Below, piece by piece: positions 27,573 through 36,996 of a stretch of 64,000 nucleotides of DNA. The notes below the pieces were generated by a model, which worked only from the letters and a program-made list of their open reading frames with translations, searched no databases and was not told the origin of the DNA. Both the position numbers and the translations under genes were made by a program. The stretch is taken from positions 5,518,001 to 5,582,000 of the forward strand of contig NZ_AP031496.1 of the NCBI RefSeq assembly GCF_042850945.1. The letters are read 5' to 3'. This DNA is from Halioxenophilus aromaticivorans (lineage in GTDB: Bacteria; Pseudomonadota; Gammaproteobacteria; Pseudomonadales; Cellvibrionaceae). Position 1 is the first letter of the stretch. Each line of letters opens with the position of its first letter.

Positions 27573-27763
27573 CAGTGCTTTCAGTGCGGGCTTGTATTTA
27601 GCAATTCGCACCCTTAAATGAGCATCAGCAGGCCCTAGACACTGGCAATAACCGCCCAGCATAGGCTAAGCTTAACTGCATCTATAAAAACAATGAATAC
27701 GGACTTCTACAAACGGATTTACTGATTTAGCTTTACCGAAAACAAGCGCTACGGATTACAACT

Positions 27764-28885
27764 ATGGAACTCGCAAGTAAAACCACTTTGGCGAGCGACG
27801 AGCCGGCTGCTGTAAAGCCTCAAGAGGGTAAAATCCTAATCGTCGACGATAACCCCGTTAACATCGCCATCATCGAAAAAATACTGCGCCAGGGCGGTTA
27901 TCACAGAATAGATTCAACCATCGACCCAGGCGCAGTACGTGCCCTGTACCGCAATAATCGCTACGATCTTATCGCCTTAGATATCCATATGCCGGTTTGG
28001 AATGGCTTTGATGTCATGGAGCAATTGCGGGCGGATAATCCGGAAGATTACATTCCAGTTTTGGTGTTAACCTCAGACAACACCATTGAAACCCACCATC
28101 GTTGCTTGGCTTCCGGCGCGAAAGATTTTATTAGCAAACCTTTTAAAAAAGAGGAAGTTTTGCTACGGGTGCGCAACATCCTGGAAGTGCGGTTGCTGCA
28201 CAATCAATTGCTGCACCAGCGTGATATATTAGAAGAGAAAGTACTGCAACGCACCGAGCAGCTGTACACCACCCAATTAAAACTGATTGATAGCCTGGCA
28301 AAAACAGCGGAATATCGAGAGTCGCAAACCGGTTCCCACGTGTCACGCATGAGCCAGTACGTCACCATTGTGGCCCGGGAATTGGGTTTATCGACGGATG
28401 AGTGTGAGCTACTGCAACAAGCCAGCCCAATGCACGACCTAGGTAAAATTGCTATTCCGGATACCGTCTTGTTAAAAAACGGCAGTCTGGACGAGCACGA
28501 ATGGGAAACCATTAAATCCCACGCCGAGGTTGGCGCCCGTATTCTTAGCGGCCACGATTCTAAACTGATGCAGGTTGCTGCCACAATCGCCCGCACCCAC
28601 CACGAACGCTGGGACGGCGGCGGTTACCCGGCGGGCCTTAAAGGCGAAGAGATTCCACTGTTTAGCCGTATCGTGTCGGTGTGCGATGTTTTCGACGCGC
28701 TTACCTCAGAGCGCCCCTATCGCGAGGGCTGGAAAATATCCAAGGCGCTGAATTATTTGCGCGATAATTCCGGCTCACAATTCGACCCGAAAGTCGTTAA
28801 TGTATTTGAAAAGGTGATCGACCAAATATTGATTTGCCGGCAGGCGGATATCGACAGTGGCGTGCAAAATGCCCTATTGAATTAA
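27764..28885 (+). CDS. Response regulator with HD-GYP c-di-GMP phosphodiesterase domain
   Basis: 373 residues. A receiver domain (about 23-145; acidic pair in IVDDN, phospho-acceptor D73 in ALDIHMP, Lys in SKPFKKEE) is joined by a coiled helix (about 150-185) to an HD-GYP domain. The HD motif is in SPMHDLGKIAIPD (about 225) and the GYP signature in HHERWDGGGYPAGLKG (about 285-300), both intact, so it should hydrolyse c-di-GMP when phosphorylated. No kinase gene is adjacent. Confidence 0.93.
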   Translation: MELASKTTLASDEPAAVKPQEGKILIVDDNPVNIAIIEKILRQGGYHRIDSTIDPGAVRALYRNNRYDLIALDIHMPVWNGFDVMEQLRADNPEDYIPVLVLTSDNTIETHHRCLASGAKDFISKPFKKEEVLLRVRNILEVRLLHNQLLHQRDILEEKVLQRTEQLYTTQLKLIDSLAKTAEYRESQTGSHVSRMSQYVTIVARELGLSTDECELLQQASPMHDLGKIAIPDTVLLKNGSLDEHEWETIKSHAEVGARILSGHDSKLMQVAATIARTHHERWDGGGYPAGLKGEEIPLFSRIVSVCDVFDALTSERPYREGWKISKALNYLRDNSGSQFDPKVVNVFEKVIDQILICRQADIDSGVQNALLN

Positions 28886-28909
28886 CCCGCCAAACGGCGG
28901 GCGCAGGAA

Positions 28910-29689
28910 TTAGTAACTTGGACTTTCGTGGTCGGCATCGACTTCTGGTTCGGCTGGTTTTTTCACAAACCGGCCAAAGAAAATCCCCACCTCAAATAAC
29001 ACCCACATGGGCAAGGCTAACAGCGACTGGGAAATAATATCCGGCGGCGTTAGCAGCATGCCCAGGATAAAACAACTCACCACAACATAGGGCCGCTTTT
29101 TACCGAGCTTGTGCGCATCCGTAGCGCCAGACCAAATCAGCAAGACCGTGGCAATTGGAATTTCAAAGGCGCAACCAAAGGCAAAAAACAGCTTCAGCAC
29201 AAAATCCAAATAGCTGCCCATATCGGTCATCACCGTGACGCCCTCCGGCGCCACCGACGTAAAAAAGCCAAACACCAGCGGGAACACCACAAAGTAGGCG
29301 AACGCCATACCGAAATAAAACAGCAGCACACTGGACACCAATAAAGGCACCAGTAGGCGCTTTTCGTTGCGGTACAACGCCGGTGCCACAAAGCTCCACA
29401 ACTGATAGAGTAAAAACGGCAGCGCTAACAATACCGAGGTGAACAACGTCATTTTAAACGGCGTTAGGAACGGCGAGGCCACCTGGGTGGCAATCATACT
29501 GGTGCCGTCGGGCAGAAATTTTTGCAGCGGTTGCGCAACAAAGGTATAGATATCGTTGGCGAAATAAAACAGGCACAGAAACACCACCAACACGGCCAAT
29601 ATGGCGCGCAGTAAGCGATCTCGTAGTTCAATTAAATGGGCAACCAGCGGCTGCTCAACATCGTCGCTGTGGTTATTGTGTGCGGTCAT
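28910..29689 (-). CDS. tatC: Sec-independent protein translocase TatC
   Basis: A 259-residue inner-membrane protein with six hydrophobic segments, the twin-arginine signal receptor of the Tat system. Family blocks: VAHLIELRDRLLRAIL near the N-terminus, PFLLYQLWSFVAPALYRNEKR, FGCAFEIPIATVLLIWSG and RPYVVVSCFILGMLLTPPDIISQ. Its start overlaps the tatB stop by four bases (ATGA), implying coupling. It ends the ubiE-to-tatC cluster. Confidence 0.97.
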   Translation of the reverse strand: MTAHNNHSDDVEQPLVAHLIELRDRLLRAILAVLVVFLCLFYFANDIYTFVAQPLQKFLPDGTSMIATQVASPFLTPFKMTLFTSVLLALPFLLYQLWSFVAPALYRNEKRLLVPLLVSSVLLFYFGMAFAYFVVFPLVFGFFTSVAPEGVTVMTDMGSYLDFVLKLFFAFGCAFEIPIATVLLIWSGATDAHKLGKKRPYVVVSCFILGMLLTPPDIISQSLLALPMWVLFEVGIFFGRFVKKPAEPEVDADHESPSY

Positions 29690-30123
29690 ATTTCGGAATT
29701 ATCGTCGGCGCTGGTGGCAGCGGCCTGGCTGGCGGGTGCAGCCGGTTGAATGGTTTTTTTATCGTCTTTGCGGGTGTTTTCGCCAGCCTCCGCCACCGGC
29801 TCATCGCCAGCGTTTTTGGTGGCACTGCCATCGAAGGAGCTTTTGATGTCGTCGGCGATGGCTTTAGGCGTGTTGAGGGTGTGGTCTATGTCCTGCCGGG
29901 TTTGCTCCAGACGGGCCATGATTTCCTCGTTGTGCAATTGGCGCCGAATGTCATCGGCGCCGATCTGCCGTTCCAACTCCTGGCGGGTATTACTCAAGCC
30001 ACGCTTAACACGGCCAATGGTCAGCAATATGCCTCGGATGGTTTCCGGCAGTCGTTCTGGGCCAATTACCAATAGACCCACCACGGCAATTACCAGCAGT
30101 TCAAAAAAACCGATATCGAACAC
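29686..30123 (-). CDS. tatB: Sec-independent protein translocase TatB
   Basis: 145 residues. A single N-terminal membrane helix with MFDIGFFELLVIAVVGLLVI then GPERLP, the TatB hinge, an amphipathic helix to about 65 and a long polar, Ala/Asp-rich tail of variable sequence. It forms the substrate-receptor complex with TatC. It starts 17 bases after the tatA stop and overlaps tatC by four bases. Confidence 0.95.
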   Translation of the reverse strand: MFDIGFFELLVIAVVGLLVIGPERLPETIRGILLTIGRVKRGLSNTRQELERQIGADDIRRQLHNEEIMARLEQTRQDIDHTLNTPKAIADDIKSSFDGSATKNAGDEPVAEAGENTRKDDKKTIQPAAPASQAAATSADDNSEI

Positions 30124-30140
30124 CTACGCGCCCCAACCGA

Positions 30141-30386
30141 TTAAGACTGAGTGGTTTGTTTTTTGTCCGCGCTCGCCGTCTCGGGCTGCTCGGCCTCGGC
30201 GTGCTCCACCTTGGCTTGTTCTTGCTTGGCTTTTTCTGGCTCGTCGTCATCCATGGCTTTTTTAAAGCCTTTAATGGCACCGCCAAGGTCACCACCAATG
30301 CCTTTTAAGCGCTTGGTTCCGAACAACAACACCACAATGGCCAAAACAATCAACAATTGCCAAATACTAATGCCACCAATACCCAT
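30141..30386 (-). CDS. tatA: Sec-independent protein translocase TatA
   Basis: 81 residues. N-terminal membrane helix (IWQLLIVLAIVVLLFG), hinge FGTKRLKGIGGDLG, amphipathic helix GAIKGFKKAM and a short charged tail. It oligomerises to form the protein-conducting Tat pore. It lies between hisE and tatB in the conserved order hisI-hisE-tatA-tatB-tatC. Confidence 0.96.
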   Translation of the reverse strand: MGIGGISIWQLLIVLAIVVLLFGTKRLKGIGGDLGGAIKGFKKAMDDDEPEKAKQEQAKVEHAEAEQPETASADKKQTTQS

Positions 30387-30432
30387 TTTGTTTCTCCTGA
30401 TCGTGAGCCGCTTATATTAGCGACTGCATTTG

Positions 30433-30765
30433 CTATTTTTTACGAGAGGCCTTCTCGGCCAAGCCAGACATATCAAAGCGCCTGGCCAATTCGGCCAGCA
30501 CTTGGTCGGTTTCTACGCCCATATGGGCCAGCATCACTAGGCTGTGAAACCATAGGTCGGCCGTTTCGTAGATTAACTCTTTGTTGTCGCCACTGTGTTC
30601 GGCATCCTTGGCCGCCAATAGCGTTTCGGCGCACTCTTCGGACACCTTTTCTAGGATTTTGTTTAACCCTTTGGCGTGCAGGCTGGCGACGTAGGATTCC
30701 TCCGCGGCACCGGCTTGCATGCGCGATTGAATAATCTCAGTTAACTGTGCAAGTACGTCGGTCAT
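30433..30765 (-). CDS. hisE: Phosphoribosyl-ATP diphosphatase HisE
   Basis: A 110-residue all-helical enzyme that cleaves diphosphate from PR-ATP, the second histidine-biosynthesis step. The metal-binding MazG-like motifs are EKVSEECAETLLAAK and ELIYETADLWFHSLVML. As in Pseudomonas it is separate from hisI, which ends three bases upstream. Confidence 0.95.
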   Translation of the reverse strand: MTDVLAQLTEIIQSRMQAGAAEESYVASLHAKGLNKILEKVSEECAETLLAAKDAEHSGDNKELIYETADLWFHSLVMLAHMGVETDQVLAELARRFDMSGLAEKASRKK

Positions 30766-30768
30766 TAC

Positions 30769-31158
30769 CTATTGCCCATAAATTTGTTTCGGGTCCTTGA
30801 TGACCGGGTCGGTGGTGACCCACTGATCACCCTCCAAACGCCGATAAAAACAGGATTCTCGGCCAGTGTGGCACGCTATGCCGCCCTTTTGCCGCACACT
30901 CAGCACCACCACATCGGCGTCACAATCCAACCGAATGTCTTCCACTAGCTGTTCGTGGCCGGAGCTTTCTCCCTTGTACCACAGCTTTTGCCTGGAGCGC
31001 GAGTAGTACACGGCCACCCGTTTTTCAGCGGTCAGGCCCAGGGCCTCTCGGTTCATCCAGGCCATCATTAAAATGCGGCCGCTGTCGGCATCCTGGGCCA
31101 CGGCGGGCACAAGGCCGTCGCTGGTCCATTTCACTTCATCTAGCCATGCATGGCTCAT
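30769..31158 (-). CDS. hisI: Phosphoribosyl-AMP cyclohydrolase HisI
   Basis: A 129-residue enzyme for the third step of histidine synthesis. Motifs: DSGRILMMAWMNREAL, SRSRQKLWYKGESSGH, the Mg/Zn-binding LDCDADVVVLSVRQKGG and CHTGRESCFYRRL. I use the ATG at 31158 (MSHAWLDE), which has GAAGAGA about nine bases upstream, over the TTG eight codons earlier. Confidence 0.94.
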   Translation of the reverse strand: MSHAWLDEVKWTSDGLVPAVAQDADSGRILMMAWMNREALGLTAEKRVAVYYSRSRQKLWYKGESSGHEQLVEDIRLDCDADVVVLSVRQKGGIACHTGRESCFYRRLEGDQWVTTDPVIKDPKQIYGQ

Positions 31159-31281
31159 GGTTGGCGTCTCTTCAACAGGCAAAGGGCGCTAGTGTATGCC
31201 AATGGCAGGGCGTTTCAAAGCCGAGCCCTACGGCAAATCAGAAGCGGAAAATCAGCGCCGCTCTAGCGCGGCGTCAAAAAT

Positions 31282-32910
31282 CTAGCCAAACACCAACCAG
31301 GCCAGCAACGCGGCCACGCCCAGCACCTGGGTTACCAGGGGCAGCGCCACCAACCAACCAGCCACCCCGGGCAGTGCGGATACCGCCGCGGCCATTGCCA
31401 GGGGCAACCAAAGCCTAGGCAATAGTGAACGCTTGCGCGCCTGGCGCGCCTGCACTTCATTGGCGGCGCGCTGCAAACTGGGCGCGGTCTTGGCCAGGGT
31501 GATGAGGTTTTCTAGGTTGTTAAACACTAGGTTGGGCACCTCGGGGAATTTTTCCATCCACTCGGGGCCGTAGCGGCGAAATTCTCTGAGCAGCGTTTTG
31601 GGGTGGAAGCGGTCACGCAGCCACTTTTCCATATAGGGGTGGGCGGTTTGCCAGAGATCTAAATCTGGATACAACTGCCGGCCCAAACCTTCTATGTTGA
31701 GCAGCGTTTTTTGCAACAACACCAACTGCGGTTGCACTTCCATGTTAAACCGACGTGCGGTTTGGAACAGGCTAATCAATACCTGACCAAAGCTTATTTC
31801 GGCCAGGGGTTTCTCAAAGATGGGCTCACATACACTGCGTACGGCGGCTTCCAGTTCACCGACTGAGGTATCCGGCGACACCCAGCCACTGAATACGTGC
31901 AATTCTGCCACCTGGCGATAATCGCGGCGAAACATTGCCAAAATATTACGCGCCAAATAATACTGATCTTCCCGCGACAATGAACCCACCACGGCCATGT
32001 CCACCGCAATGTACTGCGGATTGCGCGGTTGGCTGCGAGAGACAAAAATATTGCCCGGATGCATGTCTGCGTGAAAGAAATTGTGCTCAAAAACCTGAGT
32101 AAAGAAGATTTCCACCCCGCGCTCGGCCAGGCGCTTCATATCGGTGTTTTGCGTTTTTAGCTGGCCGATATCGGTGACCGGAATGCCGTAGATACGCTCC
32201 ATAACGATGACGTTCTTGCGGCAATAGGGCCAGTGGATCTCTGGCACGTAGAGCAGGGACGAGCCATCGAAGTTGCGCCTTAGCTGGCTGGCATTGGCCG
32301 CCTCGCGCAGCAAATCCAGCTCGTCCAGCACCGTGGTGCGGTAGTCTTCTACCACCTCGGGCAGGTGCAGACGACGCCCATCTTCGCTCAAGCGCTGCAC
32401 CACCCCGGCCAAAATACGCAGTAGGGCTATGTCTTTTTCTATAACCGGTGCCAGCCCCGGCCGTACGGCTTTCACCACCACATTTTGGCCGCCGGGTAAC
32501 ACGGCACAATGCACCTGGGCCACCGAGGCCGAAGCCAATGGCTGGCGGTCAAAACTGGCGAATAGATCATCCACCGAGCCGCCCAAGGCGGCTTCGACCT
32601 CGGCGACAAAGCGCTCGCTGGGAAAGGGCGCAACGTCGTCCTGCAGTTTATCCAGGTGCCGCACCAAATCTGGCGGTACCAGGTCTGGCCGGGTGGACAG
32701 CAACTGGCCAAACTTCACAAACACAGGCCCCATGTGTTCAAAAAATCCACACAAGCGCTCGCCACGGCTGGCTGCGGGGGCCGGCAATAACGCCAACGGC
32801 CAAAACAGCCAGCGCACAAACCACGGCAGGCGTTGGGGCCGTATGAACGTGTCCAAACGGAATTTAACGATGGCGAGCAGAATTTGCAGAGAACGAACGA
32901 GGGCGAGCAC
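31282..32910 (-). CDS. ubiB: Ubiquinone biosynthesis accessory kinase-like protein UbiB
   Basis: A 542-residue atypical ABC1/ADCK kinase-like ATPase required for ubiquinone synthesis. The family KxGQ motif is in FVKFGQLLSTRPDLVP (about 65), the Ala-rich loop in SASVAQVHCA, the catalytic-like HADMHPGNIF and the metal-binding VDMAVVGSLS (family DFG-like, here with a D). Two hydrophobic C-terminal segments (about 500-542) anchor it. It follows ubiJ by nine bases. Confidence 0.94.
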   Translation of the reverse strand: MLALVRSLQILLAIVKFRLDTFIRPQRLPWFVRWLFWPLALLPAPAASRGERLCGFFEHMGPVFVKFGQLLSTRPDLVPPDLVRHLDKLQDDVAPFPSERFVAEVEAALGGSVDDLFASFDRQPLASASVAQVHCAVLPGGQNVVVKAVRPGLAPVIEKDIALLRILAGVVQRLSEDGRRLHLPEVVEDYRTTVLDELDLLREAANASQLRRNFDGSSLLYVPEIHWPYCRKNVIVMERIYGIPVTDIGQLKTQNTDMKRLAERGVEIFFTQVFEHNFFHADMHPGNIFVSRSQPRNPQYIAVDMAVVGSLSREDQYYLARNILAMFRRDYRQVAELHVFSGWVSPDTSVGELEAAVRSVCEPIFEKPLAEISFGQVLISLFQTARRFNMEVQPQLVLLQKTLLNIEGLGRQLYPDLDLWQTAHPYMEKWLRDRFHPKTLLREFRRYGPEWMEKFPEVPNLVFNNLENLITLAKTAPSLQRAANEVQARQARKRSLLPRLWLPLAMAAAVSALPGVAGWLVALPLVTQVLGVAALLAWLVFG

Positions 32911-32919
32911 CAGAAATCC

Positions 32920-33540
32920 TTACTCGGATGTCTCAGAAAGACGGGTTTTTAGACGCTGCACACGGGCCGCTAGGCGATCCGCAGCTAGGCGCAGGGATTG
33001 ATTACGCTGGCGAAAATCTTCGAACAGGGCGCGATTGGGCAGCAATTGCAGCTCTTCTACACCGAACTCCACTGCCTGCTGAGTAACATTTCGGCCTCTA
33101 GCCTGGCCCCAGGCAAACGCCTGCCGAGCGCCGCTGGCAACGCCGTGGCCCACCACATCGCCCAAGTAACGATTGGCCATATCTTCCCAATCGATATCTA
33201 ATTGGCTGGCCAAGGCCTGCCACTGCTGCAGCAACTGAGTGCTGCCCCGCACCGAAAGATGGTGTTGCGCCAGGCTTTCACCGCTGTTGAGCCAGGCCAG
33301 AATATCGGCCAAGCTGCCCGAGACTTCGGCGTCCGCCGCCTCGGCGTGGCCACGCAGTTGCAATTGCCCTTGGGCACAAAACACCGCTACGGTTAGGCTG
33401 GGCTGGCTTAGGTGTATGGCCAGGGTTTTACCCTCTAGCTGTTGCAGATGGGCCTGGCTGCCAGGGTCGAACTGCAGCAAGCCATTGGCGGTGCGCTCGG
33501 CACTGGCCAACAGTGCGGTGGTGAGGGTTGGGCCCAGCAT
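32920..33540 (-). CDS. ubiJ: Ubiquinone biosynthesis accessory factor UbiJ
   Basis: A 206-residue protein with an N-terminal SCP2 lipid-binding domain (about 20-115: LQQLEGKTLAIHLSQPSLTVAVF, then GSLADILAWL) and a C-terminal helical, coiled-coil region. UbiJ binds hydrophobic ubiquinone intermediates and organises the soluble Ubi complex. It sits between ubiE and ubiB with a one-base overlap to ubiE, its invariable place in gammaproteobacteria. Confidence 0.9.
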   Translation of the reverse strand: MLGPTLTTALLASAERTANGLLQFDPGSQAHLQQLEGKTLAIHLSQPSLTVAVFCAQGQLQLRGHAEAADAEVSGSLADILAWLNSGESLAQHHLSVRGSTQLLQQWQALASQLDIDWEDMANRYLGDVVGHGVASGARQAFAWGQARGRNVTQQAVEFGVEELQLLPNRALFEDFRQRNQSLRLAADRLAARVQRLKTRLSETSE

Positions 33541-34289
33541 TAAGGTTTAAGGCCCATGTGCAGCGCCACCACTCCGTTAGTCATATTGTGGTATTGGCAA
33601 CGCTCAAAGCCTGCGTTTTGCATCATATCTTTGAGGGTTTCTTGATCTGGGTGCATGCGGATACTCTCAGCCAGATACTGGTAGCTTTCGCTGTCGTTGG
33701 CGATCACCTTGCCCATTAACGGTAGTACTTTAAAGGAGTAGTGATCGTAGAGTTTTTCCATAATCGGGCTTTTAGGTTTGGAGAATTCCAACACCAGTAG
33801 GCGGCCACCGGGTTTAAGCACCCGCTGCATGGAAGCCAGCGCCAGGTCTTTGTCGGTAACATTGCGCAAACCAAAAGCAATAGTGATGCAATCGAAGGTG
33901 TTATCCGGGAAGGGCAAATACTGAGCATCGGCTTGGCAGTAGGCAATATTACCGGCCACACCGCGGTCGGTGAGCTTGTCGCGGCCTACTTTGAGCATGG
34001 AATCGTTGATGTCAGCCAACACCACGCGGCCTTGGGGGCCAACCAAGCGAGAGAACTGAAAGCTCAAATCACCGGTCCCGCCGGCGATATCCAACACCGC
34101 CTGGCCGGTACGCACGGCGGACATTTCAATGGTGTAGCGCTTCCACAATCGGTGCACTCCACCGGACATCAAATCGTTCATGATGTCGTACTTAGCGGCC
34201 ACGGAGTGGAACACATCCGCCACTCGGCCAGCTTTATCGGCTTTGTTAACCCGCTGGTAGCCAAAATGGGTGGTATTGTCTTCGCTCAT
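33540..34289 (-). CDS. ubiE: Ubiquinone/menaquinone C-methyltransferase UbiE
   Basis: A 249-residue SAM methyltransferase acting on C2 of the ubiquinone precursor. Motif I is VLDIAGGTGDLSFQF, with NDLMSGGVHRLWKRYTIE upstream, DAQYLPFPDNTFDCITIAFGLRNV and LKPGGRLLVLEFSKP downstream. The start at 34289 (MSEDNTTHFGYQRV) has AGGACC just upstream; fifteen extra in-frame upstream codons are rejected. First gene of the ubiE-ubiJ-ubiB-hisI-hisE-tatABC run. Confidence 0.96.
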   Translation of the reverse strand: MSEDNTTHFGYQRVNKADKAGRVADVFHSVAAKYDIMNDLMSGGVHRLWKRYTIEMSAVRTGQAVLDIAGGTGDLSFQFSRLVGPQGRVVLADINDSMLKVGRDKLTDRGVAGNIAYCQADAQYLPFPDNTFDCITIAFGLRNVTDKDLALASMQRVLKPGGRLLVLEFSKPKSPIMEKLYDHYSFKVLPLMGKVIANDSESYQYLAESIRMHPDQETLKDMMQNAGFERCQYHNMTNGVVALHMGLKP

Positions 34290-34481
34290 GGTTGGTCCTG
34301 TTGGTAGGAATTTGAGCCGCTGGCAGGTTAGCAATCACTTGCGCCAGCGTACATTGCCAAGATTGGCCGGCTATTGTACGCCAAGCGCCGCACAGTTTGC
34401 AGTGTTGGTGCTTGCGGCCTGCAGATGGGCTTATTTACCATGCCAAGTTGCATCAACGCTCTCACCCACAGGAATAACCGC

Positions 34482-34829
34482 ATGCGAAATTTACACCGAG
34501 TTATTGTAGGCCTGTTTTTGTTGCTGGGCTTAACTACCGTTACCGCCGAACCCGAGCCACTGTGGCTGGATGTACGCACGGTCGATGAATACAACGCCGA
34601 CCACATCGACGGCTCTGTTCTTCTCCCTCACACCAATATCAACCGAGTGAGTGCCATGGCCCTGGGAGAAAAAAACGACCCAATCTATGTGTATTGTCGC
34701 TCTGGCCGCCGTTCTGCCATCGCCCTAAAAACCTTAGAGGAACTAGGTTTTACTAACGTCACCGACTTGGGTGCCTACAGCGCGGCGCAACAGCTCTTTT
34801 ACCAAGAGAACCCGGCGCCTGGGGAATAA
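34482..34829 (+). CDS. Exported rhodanese-like protein
   Basis: 115 residues. A signal peptide (about 1-22, ending TVTAEP) precedes a single small rhodanese domain with LWLDVRTVDEYNADHIDGS and the active-site loop YCRSGRRSA (C72). Periplasmic rhodaneses of this PspE-like size transfer sulfane sulfur in vitro; the physiological role is unclear. AGGA lies nine bases before the ATG at 34482. It is followed after four bases by the methyltransferase-like gene. Confidence 0.85.
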   Translation: MRNLHRVIVGLFLLLGLTTVTAEPEPLWLDVRTVDEYNADHIDGSVLLPHTNINRVSAMALGEKNDPIYVYCRSGRRSAIALKTLEELGFTNVTDLGAYSAAQQLFYQENPAPGE

Positions 34830-34833
34830 TTCG

Positions 34834-35307
34834 TTGCCTAGCGTGCCAACCTTTCTGCAGCACAAAATCCCGCCTCCGGTATTAGGCGTTTTAGTGGCGC
34901 TGGGTATGTTGTATTTGGCCAAGGCAGGCGAATCGCTAAATTGGCCCATGGGGGTACGCTGGCTGGGCGCGCTTGGTTTTTTTGTGGTCGGTCTAGCCAT
35001 TGAGCTAACGGCAATAATCTCTTTTCGAAAAGCCAAAACCACCATCAACCCGCTAACACCCAATGACAGTTCCCAGTTAGTGGCCCACGGCATTTATCGC
35101 CTTAGCCGCAATCCCATGTATGTGGGCATGGTTTGCCAGTTGTTGGCAATGAGTTGGTACCTGGCGGCACCGATCACACTTCTGGGTTTACCGGTATTTA
35201 TCTGGCTGATTAACGAGTGCCAGATCAAACCCGAAGAGGCCGCTCTTAAAGAGCGGTTTGGCGAGCACTTTCACCAGTACCAAGCACGGGTGCGGCGCTG
35301 GCTTTAA
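34834..35307 (+). CDS. Isoprenylcysteine carboxyl methyltransferase-like membrane protein
   Basis: 157 residues with four hydrophobic segments and the C-terminal signature of the ICMT/PEMT-like membrane methyltransferase fold: HGIYRLSRNPMYVGMVC and NECQIKPEEAALKERFGEHFHQY. The substrate is unknown; bacterial members are rarely characterised. I start at the TTG at 34834 because GGGGAA is seven bases upstream and translation would follow directly on the rhodanese gene (four-base gap). Confidence 0.78.
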   Translation: MPSVPTFLQHKIPPPVLGVLVALGMLYLAKAGESLNWPMGVRWLGALGFFVVGLAIELTAIISFRKAKTTINPLTPNDSSQLVAHGIYRLSRNPMYVGMVCQLLAMSWYLAAPITLLGLPVFIWLINECQIKPEEAALKERFGEHFHQYQARVRRWL

Positions 35308-35336
35308 GGGCCTCACCCGTTGTTGCAGGGGCGAGT

Positions 35337-35942
35337 CTACTGCAGAGGCGAGTCGGAGGGCAGGCGACGGGGCTTAAACGTTACCCAAAATACTCCTCGG
35401 AAATCTCCCGGGGCAAAGCCAAGGGCATTGTCTTCTGGATACAGAGCATCAATTCTTTGGCCTAAGCTTGGGGCAAGGTCACTACCGTGGCAGCTCAAAC
35501 ACATGGGCTGCACGGTGATGGGTTCAACGTAGGCCGCCAGCTCGTAGGGCAGCGACAAGGACACAGGACCCTGGTCGGGGTTAGCCACAAACGACTCCAC
35601 CACCGGCGCCAACCACGCCGATGGCCTGTTTTGGGGGTTGCGTAGTTTGTGGCTACTGCGGCCAACAGTGACTTCACCGAAGGATAAACCTTTTGCGATG
35701 CCAGGTGCCTGCAGCTTGCACACCTGCAAAGCCTGCTCTGGGCCTGCGGCCATGCCGTTTTTTAGCGCGGCTTTTAATTGCTGTTTAAACGGCAGCAGTA
35801 AAGCCGCGCCCTGGGTGGCTACCATGGACTTTTGCTCGTCAGTTAGCGTTGTAACGGCTTGCGGCTGCGGAGGTTGCTCTGCACAACCGAGCAAGAGAGG
35901 TAACCAGCTCAGTTGCCAATACCTTCGGATAGATAGGGCCAT
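35337..35942 (-). CDS. DUF3365 (Tll0287-like) haem-binding lipoprotein
   Basis: 201 residues. A lipoprotein signal ends at LLLGC (C20). The mature part has the DUF3365 pattern, including VGRSSHKLRNPQNRPSAW and a c-type haem motif CLSCH near residue 155, suggesting a periplasmic haem sensor or electron carrier. Start at 35942 is backed by TAGGAGA six bases before the ATG. It is 44 bases downstream of the unknown membrane protein gene on the same strand. Confidence 0.8.
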   Translation of the reverse strand: MALSIRRYWQLSWLPLLLGCAEQPPQPQAVTTLTDEQKSMVATQGAALLLPFKQQLKAALKNGMAAGPEQALQVCKLQAPGIAKGLSFGEVTVGRSSHKLRNPQNRPSAWLAPVVESFVANPDQGPVSLSLPYELAAYVEPITVQPMCLSCHGSDLAPSLGQRIDALYPEDNALGFAPGDFRGVFWVTFKPRRLPSDSPLQ

Positions 35943-35986
35943 GGGTTCTCCTAAGCCGGCGCGGCATGATGTCTGTAAACGATAAA

Positions 35987-36595
35987 CTAGTGCGATTCTA
36001 CCGCATCGCCCGGCACGGGCGTCCCAGACCTTGGTTTTAGCAAGCCATAAACATTGACCAAAATCAAAACCAAGCCAATGCACTCTAGCAACCAATTAAT
36101 TTTGAACCCGTAGCGAAAATGCCACCACATAACATCGGGGGTTTGGAACACAGTAACCCGAATAATGGCGTAACAGGCCAACAGACTGAGGCCAAATATC
36201 GCCAGAATGTGCGCGCGCAACACATGCCGATATAAGTATAAAAATGAGCACACCAAAATCACCGATAACACGGCGCTGGATTTAATGAACCCAACTTGGA
36301 CGATTCGCCTCTGCTCGTACCAGCCCTGGGCATGGGCCAGTGCGCCAGCCTCTTCAATCAGCAACTGGTGCAAATCCAACTGTTTGTTTAGCCCGAGAAA
36401 TAATAAAGCCAATGCAAACAACAACCATAATATTCGCTGCCGTTTAACCTGGCTGGCAAATAAACCATTGGCACGCCGATTAACGCAATAGGCGCCGTAG
36501 GCTGCCACCATATACAAAATAGCTGTAACCCAACCACCTACGGTTGGATCTCCGACTTTAAATGACCAAGCTTCTCGCACGGCGAAAACATGCAC
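35987..36595 (-). CDS. Unknown multi-pass membrane protein
   Basis: 202 residues with about six hydrophobic segments (roughly 18-38, 54-70, 100-122, 128-150, 165-185) separated by short basic loops. I do not recognise a family. The loop LNKQLDLHQLLIEEAGALAHAQGW between segments is polar and may be periplasmic. It precedes the DUF3365 haem lipoprotein on the same strand, so the two may work together in a membrane redox or sensing role, which is inference. Confidence 0.65.
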   Translation of the reverse strand: MHVFAVREAWSFKVGDPTVGGWVTAILYMVAAYGAYCVNRRANGLFASQVKRQRILWLLFALALLFLGLNKQLDLHQLLIEEAGALAHAQGWYEQRRIVQVGFIKSSAVLSVILVCSFLYLYRHVLRAHILAIFGLSLLACYAIIRVTVFQTPDVMWWHFRYGFKINWLLECIGLVLILVNVYGLLKPRSGTPVPGDAVESH

Positions 36596-36996
36596 GACTG
36601 TTACTCCTTTAAACAGTGAGCGCCTACTAACAAATCAACCGGTAACAAACAGCCGACATCGGAACAACCGGGCGGTGCCAATCAAAATGGCACTCTTTAA
36701 ACCCATTAACATGATCCAAGTCGACCTTAAAAACCCCGTTTAGTTTAGTGTGCATTCACCAACCCAGGCTGAATAGTTCGGCTGACGGAACGCTCCTTCT
36801 AACATTCAACAAGCCTTAACCACCGCACATCCGCCAGGTAGCAGGGGCTATTTGCGCGCCGCCTTACTGTGAACTATACATTGGTAATATTCGACACACT
36901 GCCACTGTTGTCGGCGCGTGGGAAGTGCTGGTGTGGCGACCGATCGAGTGCCTAAACGCAGCGCGGAATCGAAAGACACTCATAGGTAAGGTATCT
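36596..36996. other. Intergenic region upstream of the CheX-like gene
   Basis: About 400 bases without a supported gene. It contains a short inverted repeat GTGCCA/TGGCAC (36675-36693) and a possible plus-strand promoter TTGCGC (36852-36857), 17-base spacer, TATACA (36875-36880), about 117 bases before the first start signal of the signalling unit. Confidence 0.4.

Noticed and set aside
31141..31281. Possible separate gene between hisI and ubiB
   Set aside because: Only about 120 bases, no start signal; simple intergenic spacer in a conserved cluster.
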